Source of the DNA: Sabethes cyaneus
Lineage: Eukaryota; Arthropoda; Insecta; Diptera; Culicidae
DNA: 64,000 nucleotides
Assembly: GCF_943734655.1 (NCBI RefSeq)
Contig: NC_071355.1
Span: forward strand, 196,539,939-196,603,938
Direction of reading: 5' to 3'
Shown here: piece by piece, positions 56,691 to 64,000 of the stretch
Layout: the number at the start of each line of letters is the position of its first letter
Position numbering within the stretch: position 1 is the stretch's first letter
Translations under genes and position numbers: made by a program
The notes under the pieces: model-generated
What the model was told of the DNA's origin: nothing
Seen by the model: the letters and a program-made list of their open reading frames with translations, nothing else
The model's database searches: none

Positions 56691-57515
56691 GGCTTCCGCG
56701 ATAAAATAATAAAAATAAAAATTACAAGATATACAGCCATAAGGGTTGTACGAAATGGTGACGTAGGCCTATGTTGGCATTATTGTTGTATTGATAACAT
56801 GTTTTACTCGATGAAGTATTTCTTTATGTCAGATCATTACAGCAAAGACTAATGCAGACTGGATTTCTGGTATGTGTATGTTTATGAGTATCTTTTGCCT
56901 CCCGCTTGGCTCACTAAAACAGTAAGCACGTGCACTACCGAAACCATCCGTGAGGTTTAGATCTTAATTTGTTTCTTGCTGATGAGTGAATTAGCCAAAA
57001 TTCCGTCAAATCACATAATTATCATGATATTCGAGCTCCTACTAAATGTTTCAGGCTAAATGTGAGTATCATTCATCGATCGGCAATGGTGACCTTCAAC
57101 ATCAAGTAATAATAAAAGAAATAATTGAATTTTCTTTCAGAGTTATAGCTTAGTAGTTAAAGGGGAACGCCACAAAAGTGTCATGTATTTTACGTAAATT
57201 ACAAAAAATTTTATTTAACCTTTATTTAATTCCTTGATGGTCATTGGTTACAAATAACATCAAAGCCAAAGCACGTTCATCGCAAATATGACGTGTCAGT
57301 CGGATCTCTTTCCCTATTGGCATGAATGGCAACCAGACGGGTGGTGTGGGTGTCGAACTATCATACTTTCTCCAAGTCCATGTTAGTTTCAGTACCCACT
57401 TACTGTTTGATTCATCTCAAAATAAATGAAACTAATCAGGAAGCAGTTAAACCGTATCTATTAGCTAAAATTTTACCGTTACTAGCTATTCTTTTCGATA
57501 TATAGGCTACTTCAG
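56691..57515. other. AT-rich intergenic, no feature
   Basis: No recognisable protein, RNA or repeat with clear limits. The interval ends at the SINE target-site duplication. Confidence 0.4.
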
Positions 57516-57527
57516 AATTGTCGCCTT

Positions 57528-58003
57528 TTTTTCCTGTATGGACTTATCACTGCGACCAGTAACGTTTGATCTATTGTGATATCGCACGGGTGTTTGCTGT
57601 ATAACCCGCACTGCAATTAGTTTTGCTATAATCGCTATTGATTGAGCGATATGCTTATTGAATTTTTTATGCGTGCTTGTGTGTAATTGGGTACCCTTCT
57701 TTCAATGCTTTACTCTACTTTATCCACCTCGTTCCACATGACAGCGCGCAGTCCCCAATTATAGTCATCCCTGGCGTAGCAAACCAGTACATTTTTACTA
57801 TAAGGGTCTCATTTTTGCACTGTCAATAGGCCATATCGGGATAATATAGAACTCAGCATGAAGGAAGGGCGATGAGGGACCTGAGAATATACCCATGCTA
57901 AAGTCACTTTGACATCGAATGGCCTGGTTCTACTAAGATTCGAACCCATGACCATTTGCTTATCAAAGCAGACTCGGTAACCTTGCGGCTACAGAGCCCC
58001 CAT
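57528..58003 (-). mobile_element. tRNA-derived SINE with LINE-type 3' tail and 12-bp TSD
   Basis: Exact copies of AATTGTCGCCTT lie at 57516-57527 and 58004-58015. On the minus strand the 5' head (about 57925-58003) is tRNA-like, with A-box TAGCCGCAAGG (within 57973-57991) and B-box GGTTCGAATCT (57936-57946), so RNA polymerase III would drive transcription. A body of about 340 bases follows. The last 60 bases carry ATATCACAATAGATCAAAC and ACTGGTCGCAGTGATAA and end in seven A. This 3' core matches the RNase H LINE at 1517-2666. SINEs lack protein; sharing the LINE's tail is how they recruit its reverse transcriptase. The precedent in Aedes aegypti is the gecko SINE with the MosquI LINE. Confidence 0.9.
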
Positions 58004-58015
58004 AATTGTCGCCTT

Positions 58016-59084
58016 CTATGGATGTTTAGTACGCCAAATTTTGACAATGTCACACCCCTAATGGCAACAGGCATACAGGTTATTGGCATCGATTCACTGT
58101 ATCCTGTCCCGAAAAGCCTTTACTGGCAACTATCACTGCAGTCTACCCCCGCTAACCATCCGTGCTACCCGCTTGCCTCCCGTGTTAACGAAATTTGACC
58201 TTGAAACTTTACATACATTTTGACTATTAACCGTATTAACGATTATTATAAGTATGTTACTGTAAAATTGTTGGACATATTATCTATCCAACGACATATT
58301 AATAGTTTTGTTTTGTTCAGTAGCTTAGAAGTTGTAAGCATTTGAAATCTTTCATTCAAACGTTACACTTTTATTTTCGTTTTCACAAAGTGCTACCCAG
58401 TCGCATATAGTAAACAAAGACGTAGTCCTACGTCAAAAAAATCTTGAGTATACCACAAGAAAGAAAAAAAAGAAACAGCAGTGGTGGTGGATCACTAGAC
58501 TTTCTGTGAAGAATATCGGCAACGCACTACCGTTTCTTCCGCACTGACCGAGTAGAACCGTCTATGTTTTCTGCTATAGAAACAAGTGCACAAGAAACAA
58601 TTATTTTTCGCGTCCTTCACTTACTTCATTTCCAAACCAGACGGTATTGATATAATGATAAGTAAGAGCTTCGCCAACATAGGATTACTCTGTTTTTCTA
58701 GGCCAAAACGTTATTCCGAGAAGGTCGGGTGCCCCACCTTTTGTTTATATCTGAGCAAGCTAGTGGGAATATCGATCCTAGATGGTACTACTGTGCATTA
58801 TAAATATGTGTGTTACGATATTTTTGTAAGATCTTCTTCCAAAACTGTTTTTTGGCTGTTTGGCTGTGAATAAGATTTACAATTTTCACAAAATTATGGT
58901 GTTATTTCCGGAATTTGCTGGGAAATAAATAAAAAACCATATAGCTTTGTAAAGAAGAAAGATAGAGTTTTAGTAAAAAAACAAATCTTTTGGCCATGTT
59001 GCTTTATATAAAAAGATCGACTTTTTCGTTGTGAGTGCACGAGCCGTTTTTATTTCAAGCTCACCGTTGGAAAAGCTGAGGGGC
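58016..59084. other. Intergenic, no recognisable feature
   Basis: AT-rich DNA. The frame at 58586-58873 has no recognisable motif. Confidence 0.4.
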
Positions 59085-59215
59085 ACACTGTTTCTAGATG
59101 TTCTAAGTGTTATTCTGATTTTTTTAAATTATTTTCATTAATCTCGTACAAAAGTTTCAATACATGAAGACCTCGGGTTAGCAGTGGACCCGTTCCAACG
59201 AGCATTACCTAGTGT
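59085..59215. repeat. Diverged right-end fragment of the 52672-53189 MITE family
   Basis: GTTCTAAGTGTTATTCTGAT, then CAGTGGACCCGTTCCAACGA and GCATTACC parallel the right end of the MITE at 52672-53189 (GTAATTCTTATTTTTT, TAGTGGCCCCGTTTCAGCGA, GAATTACTC). No left end was found nearby. Confidence 0.55.
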
Positions 59216-62200
59216 TATCTGTTTATTAACAGCTATGTTTTGACTTTACCGCCAAGTTTACTCGTTATAGATGCACGTCGGAGGGAGGCATGAACCAATC
59301 AATGCACGTAACCCTAAACACGTTTGGTGTTCATTTCTACATTATTACTTGTTTATCTCCGTCGTCGGTCTCAACTCGCGCTGGCCAGTCGAACTGATCT
59401 GGTGTTTCTGACAGCCATTTATTAGTCAATTTTGTAATAATGTCGTATCCTTTAGCTGCCCACCGCCACCTTCCCAGCATTCCTCGAACATCATGAGTAC
59501 ACTGCCGCGGTCGTTCCGCTAGTCAAATACAGCGACGTCTCAACCGTCCGTCAGTCAACTGCATCGATGGCAGGGAACCGACACAACCGAACAGTCCCTC
59601 GTCCCACACCACCCGTGATTCCCGGGCGTTTGACCACCGAAAATAACTGCACAGTACAGCGCGATAACCGAAAAAAAAAATGACGAGCCAAGCAACCGAC
59701 AGCCATCCGAGTCGATCCATCGCCGTCCGAAAGAGAAACGACGGGCAGAGCACATACCGGGCGGAGATATTTGAAAAATGTCGTTTCGATTTTTAATGTT
59801 TCGATTAGAAGATCAAGGCACAAAGCAAAGGCAGAGTTTTGTTTCTTTCTTTGGGTCCGATCGCGGCGAGTTCCGGAATCGGCAGGTAGCAGCAGCGGTA
59901 AGGCAAGAGAGCGATAGAGGAGAAAAAAAGCCTTGTAATACTACGACCAAGAAGCGCCAGAAATATGCTGGAATCGAAACAAAATCTATCATAATTTATT
60001 ATTAGTATAAAATGAACGACCGATAATGCCACTGACGACTGTTGACGTCTTGCCCCGTTTCTCCCTTGTCTTGGTTCGCTTTATACCTTTTCGGTCGTCA
60101 AATTTCTTGATAGTTGACAGTCGTTCAAATGCGATTTCCGGCTGGACAGCGCGGCGCTTCGCTGCAAATCCAAAGCACCCTGGAATTTAAGTGTACTGAA
60201 TACGCTGAACAAATTTGTTTGTGGGTACATATGATAGGAGCAACTGATAAACTAATAACTTACCGCAACAAGCTTTCAGTCCAAATTCCTGACAAGCAAA
60301 TTCACTTCACTGTATGCTTTCCATAGTTCCACGAATTACGTTGTCTATGGGTGGAGCATGAATCACGCAGAGAAACCGACATCCTGCACCGAAGATAATA
60401 GAGCTCTAGTTACAAAAGGAATTCCGCAGTTTTTGCCGATCTCTTTATTTCCTATACACCCTTGCTAATGAGCTCATTCTAGGATGTGCGTTTTCTAAGT
60501 TCTTGAATGCGACATTCGAACGAAGCAGCAGCATCATGCTGGGTTCCTGCGTCTGGCCGTTCTCGCCACAGCAGCGTTAGTCCTGCTGAAATGACGGAAA
60601 GTCCTACCTGTGATATACAGACATGAATGACATCACATTGAAAACCATTGAAATATATCCAGTTTCTCGCCGGCGCAGTACAATGACGAACAAAAGCACG
60701 ACGCATGTTTTGAAAGATCCAATTATTCACGATCACAACATCCGCCGGTTTCGGTTCCTTAACGTTCTCTCCCGGGTCCCAGCTTTGTCGTCCTCCGTGA
60801 CTGGATCAATTGAAAAAGACTTCCGGGAATGTGCGAAGGCGAGATCACCCGTGATTGGACCACCGAAGCAAATCATAGAATTTGTAGCAAACTGGAATCT
60901 GAAGAACGATAAATCACACCGGGCAGCAGCAAATGGTGGTCGTTTTTAACTTCAAACTCCCGACATACTAACCAGATGCCATACACGGCGGTGTTCCAGC
61001 CAGGCATTGGCTTTGCTTGCAACATTATGCAGGAACAACGGAAAAAACGGAAAAAGCAGACGACGGGGCGAAAAATGGTCATCTCACGCACGCGCAAAAT
61101 CCATTACGTGTTGCGACATTTTTGGTCACCGGCACGACATGCGACTGATAATGAAAACATCTATTGGCTTTTAGCACGCATTAACCTAGAAATCGCGAAT
61201 AAATAATGCTTAGAAACTGAGCCGAGCTCGCTCGGACAGGCAGTGTTGCCAGATCGTAGACGTAAAGCTAGGCGTTTGGATTGAGCTTCGCCATCGGTTC
61301 GTTCTGTGATGTTGGCATCACTGGCTGGGCAGCTGTCCAACACGCGGTCGGTGGCGCTAGCGGTGGCTGCGCAAACAATGATCTTGCTCTGCGTGCCGTC
61401 GACTAATCGCGAGCTTTCCGGTTGTCACGATGTCCATACAACACATTCGGAGGAAGGCCTGTCATTTCACCGATAGGCACCGGTGTTGTGATGGTGGTGG
61501 TGGTGCTGTTGGGAAGAAGGGGGAATGGTGAAATTTGTCACCAGCATGCAATGGGTTCCGGTTGACCGAGGTTCACACTTTTCGACTCAGAGCTTAGCGA
61601 AGGCACGCGAAAACCTCTTCGTAACGGGCTCTCACTAACCAGACCTTGTTTCCAACATACTTCTATCAATTTATCAATAAATTATGGGCGGCGATAGTCG
61701 GCGCATTTGGATTTATAATTTTTCCCATTTATTACGTATATTAAATTAAATAGCACCGTTTGAGTATGTATTTATTGACTGCATTTGCACGCTAGCGGTT
61801 CATACTCATACGCACATCGACGACGGATGACCGCAAAGTGCACAGCTAATGGTGGCAATACAAGAAGTGGGGGCAACCATTGCACAGACCCCAGTCAGCG
61901 CTACGAGCAGAGCTAGCTCGCGGACCAAGGCTGGTGGACACTAATCGAGCCTCTCAAATCATTTTCGCGCTCATATCGCCAGCCTGCCAACGACTTCGAT
62001 TGCGAGTATGTTTATGAAATTCCTTCCCTAATTGCCAATAGTAGTGCATTTAACGACGAGATTTATAATATCTTACACCTTGCTTCTATGGCAGCCGTCC
62101 TTTGCTGGCTTGTTACGCTTACTGGCGTGAATAAGGTTGCTTTTGAATGGATTGACTGATGAATGCATAGTTCAAAGGTAGCTCGGTTTTGCCATCTACC

Positions 62201-62851
62201 GTTTAGGGGAAAGCAACAAACAAGATAAAAACAACTTGGGTGAGTGATCGTAGTTTTGTACTAAGAGCTTTTATATCTTTAGGGTATATTAAATATTTTG
62301 TATTTTGAATTCAAATTAATGTAATAAGGCACATCTGTTATTTTCTAATACATTACCCGCAATATTGTTTAATATTTCCATAAAAATTTACTGAGATTTT
62401 CATGATTTTCGAAAATCACGATTTTGCTCTAATTTATTGAGAATTATATGTCGAGGCAGGCTTTTTATTGAAAAATTGGATTCCTATAAGAAATGTAAAT
62501 TAGAATGTAACAGTTCGACCGCGCACCACTCATGCGATGTTTTTACGACAAGAAAAGTTACCACGTTCTATCTCTAGCAGCGTCGTTACCGTGGTCATCG
62601 AGTGGTAAACAAACACGTGTTCACAATAGTATCTTTATTGAAACAACAGCGTATGTATAACAGCCTAAAGTCGGTTCCATTTAAAATTTGGCCGCATAAA
62701 ATTTTTAATTTATCCATGTAAAAATAAACTACAAAATTTGTAAAAATCATATTTTTTAAGGTTTTTCATTACGCTTCAAGGAAAAAAGACACGAAAAATT
62801 ATTCTTCGTCTTCTCTGATAAACTTTCAAATTTTTTGCTGGATACTTTCTA
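59216..62851. other. Intergenic with GC-rich low-repeat patches
   Basis: Patches at 59400-59960, 60440-60870 and 61220-61640 are GC-rich and free of recognisable repeats, unlike the AT-rich remainder. CAGCGGTAAGG at about 59900 resembles a splice donor. Frames are short and lack domains. Untranslated host exons or regulatory sequence are possible but unsupported. A GGTGGTGGTGGTG tract is at about 61490. Confidence 0.3.
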
Positions 62852-64000
62852 TCATTTTATGTATTGTGACTTTGTCAACCAACTCGAAAAACTGTTGATC
62901 GGTGAACAACTTGTTGTTTGGCTACCAAGATATTGGAAGGCGGCAACCTGCTCAACTTGTTGTCCCGCTACTGTGAAGTTGGTGGCATTGTCAGTGTTCA
63001 CTACCATAGACTTAGTTTTCGCTACATTGACTGTGAGACCTGCTGCTTGGGAGCTCTCGGAGAGGTCATCTAACTTGCTCTGCATATCGTTTCGGCGTTG
63101 TGCGAGCAAGACAATGTCGTCGGCTAGGTCGAGGTCATTTAGCTGCTCCATCGTTCTTCTTCTTCTTCTTCTTCTGTTGGGTACTCTCACCACTGCGTCC
63201 ATTATTTTGAACTATTGTGGTATGCCCCATTGTTTCTTTTGCTGTACGCTTCAGGCTTACCTATCACTTATTGAAGAAGTGGTAGGCTGGTAGCTGGAGC
63301 GAGACAGGTGCCAATCGGGGATGACTTGGTTTATAAACCTTATGGTCCTGATCGGCGACGCAAACCAGATCTCCTTAGGCTCTAGTAGGGCCTTTTTGAG
63401 ATACTGCAGTCTGCGTCCTATTAGTGCTCCACAATTGCAGAGTAAGTGTTCCGAGGTTTCGCTCTCGGTATTGCACAGGCGACAAATATCATCTTGCACG
63501 AAACCGAGATTCCGAAGATGATATTTACTCGGGCAATGTCCTGTCACCAGACCGGTAAACGTGCTGAGGTCTCTCTTATTGAGACTCAACAGCTTCTGAG
63601 TAACCTTAATACTAGGCATTATAAATTTCTTTGATTGTTTGAGCGACTGTACAGCCATCCAATCGTCCATGCTCCATCGTTAGAGGATTCCAAGGCAATC
63701 CTCGATTTGGTCTACTGTCAATTGCTCCAACTAATATCTCATCCATAACGATGAGAAACAGAAGCGGTGATAAAATGCAGCCCTGTCTCACGCCAGCAGT
63801 AACCCTTATGGGGTCGGACAAGACGCCGTCGTGCAAAACCTTGCACGAGAACGCCTCGTACTGAGCCTCGATGATATGGACTAGCTTATCTGGAACTCCT
63901 CTACGCCTAAGTGCGCCCCAGATGTTTTCGTGATTGAGTCGGTCGAACGCCTTTTCGAAGTCAACGAACACCAGCAGAAGATAGTCCTGAAATTCGTTGA
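62852..64000 (-). pseudogene. LINE reverse transcriptase (RTE-like), split by an insertion and cut by window edge
   Basis: Minus-strand coding enters from the right edge as FQDYLLLVFVDFEKAFDRLN (motif A Asp) and continues with RRRGVPDKLVHIIEAQYEAF, AGVRQGCILSPLLFLIVMDE (motif B) and PNRGLPWNPLTME. It is interrupted at 63681, then resumes at 63155 with QLNDLDLADDIVLLAQRRND (motif C, LADD), LTVNVAKTKSMVV and VAAFQYLGSQTTS. Similarity ends near 62925 (3' truncation). Apart from the insertion the reverse transcriptase frame is open, with catalytic Asp residues present. It differs in sequence from the RTE-type family at 5.6-8.7 kb. The clade is uncertain. Confidence 0.85.
63156..63669 (-). mobile_element. 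Nested 5'-truncated RNase H-type LINE, 12-bp TSD and GAA tail
   Basis: TGCTCCATCGTT occurs exactly at 63144-63155 and 63670-63681, flanking 514 bases. On the minus strand the insert opens with the LINE C-terminus (QSKKFIMPSIKVTQKLLSLN, FTGLVTGHCPSKYHLRNLG, DDICRLC...SEHLLCNC), reaches a stop at 63257, then a 3' UTR with ACCACAATAG and TGGACGCAGTGGTGA and a (GAA)6 tail. It is a relative of the element at 1517-2666, with a GAA rather than poly(A) tail. The zinc-knuckle pattern C-x2-C-x8-H-x2-C is kept. Confidence 0.92.

Noticed and set aside
57925..58003. Possible genuine tRNA gene on the minus strand
   Set aside because: The acceptor arm does not pair well and the head continues into a SINE body with LINE-type tail and TSD, so it is a SINE promoter.
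62852..63293. 152-codon plus-strand frame over the reverse transcriptase region
   Set aside because: It is the antisense shadow of the minus-strand reverse transcriptase and the nested LINE tail; the minus strand has the catalytic LADD motif.
1..64000. Endogenous viral elements
   Set aside because: I looked for RNA-virus polymerase, nucleoprotein or glycoprotein motifs in the open frames and saw none; the reverse transcriptases present are all LINE-type. No LTR pair or retroviral-type gag-pol was recognised.
1..64000. CRISPR arrays or bacterial operons
   Set aside because: Repeats are tandem satellites or dispersed eukaryotic transposons; no regularly spaced repeats with unique spacers and no bacterial-type gene packing.

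Overview
This looks like a gene-poor stretch of mosquito nuclear DNA, most like a culicine of the Aedes type; the species cannot be fixed from the sequence. The evidence is an ITmD37E-type Tc1/mariner element, RTE-, R1-, Jockey- and L1-type LINEs, tRNA-derived SINEs, a LINE/SINE pair sharing one 3' tail, many short inverted-repeat elements and long simple-sequence arrays. I found no convincing complete host gene, rRNA, genuine tRNA, CRISPR array or viral integration. Nearly every recognisable coding stretch is the remains of a transposable element (TE).

Layout. 1-480: tail of an RTE-type LINE. 1517-2666: a 5'-truncated LINE with an open RNase H frame and a perfect 10-bp target-site duplication (TSD). 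5.56-8.67 kb: a long but broken RTE-type copy. 8.78-9.91 kb: a (GGTCCA)n satellite containing a (GGTCAA)n block. 10.8 kb: a MITE. 15.4-15.9 kb: a mariner relic. 16.3-17.4 kb: a Helitron-like element. 17.8-20.1 kb: an L1-like reverse transcriptase between GGCCGAA-type repeats. 20.6-21.2 kb: a repeat block that recurs inverted next to an R1 element at 43 kb. 22.5-22.8 kb: a LINE endonuclease relic. 28.7-32.7 kb: a hAT-type MITE, an ITmD37E element and a three-deep nest (hAT-like, then a TA-flanked element, then a hAT MITE). 33.2-33.8 kb: a clean truncated RTE-type copy with TSD. 34.7-35.2 kb: a second Helitron-like 5' end. 37.9 kb: a tiny poly(A) insertion with TSD. 38.2-40.0 kb: a Jockey-like relic between related MITE ends. 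40.5-43.0 kb: an R1-clade LINE that carries an in-frame 34-base insertion. 43.6-47.2 kb: a fold-back MITE, a LINE ORF1 relic and an RTE-type relic. 48-54 kb: paired repeats, MITEs, a SINE and a 13-bp minisatellite. 54.6-56.7 kb: a (CATA)n array, a culicine-type interspersed repeat and a polypurine tract. 57.5-58.0 kb: a tRNA-derived SINE. 62.9-64.0 kb: a LINE reverse transcriptase interrupted by a precise 514-bp insertion of another LINE.

How the parts work together. The clearest theme is one retrotransposition machinery at four loci: the RNase H LINE (1517-2666), its nested relative (63156-63669), a SINE (57528-58003) and a 34-base stub (40643-40676). All end in the same 3' core (TGGTCGCAGTGATAA or close) plus a short A-rich or GAA tail, and each lies between a 10-12-bp TSD. 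This is what is expected if the SINE and the stub were made by the LINE's enzyme. The rest is a layered TE graveyard whose nesting order can be read from TSDs. Three GC-rich, low-repeat islands (about 26.9-28.4, 36.5-37.3 and 59.4-60.0 kb) could hold untranslated host exons or promoters, but the sequence alone does not establish this.
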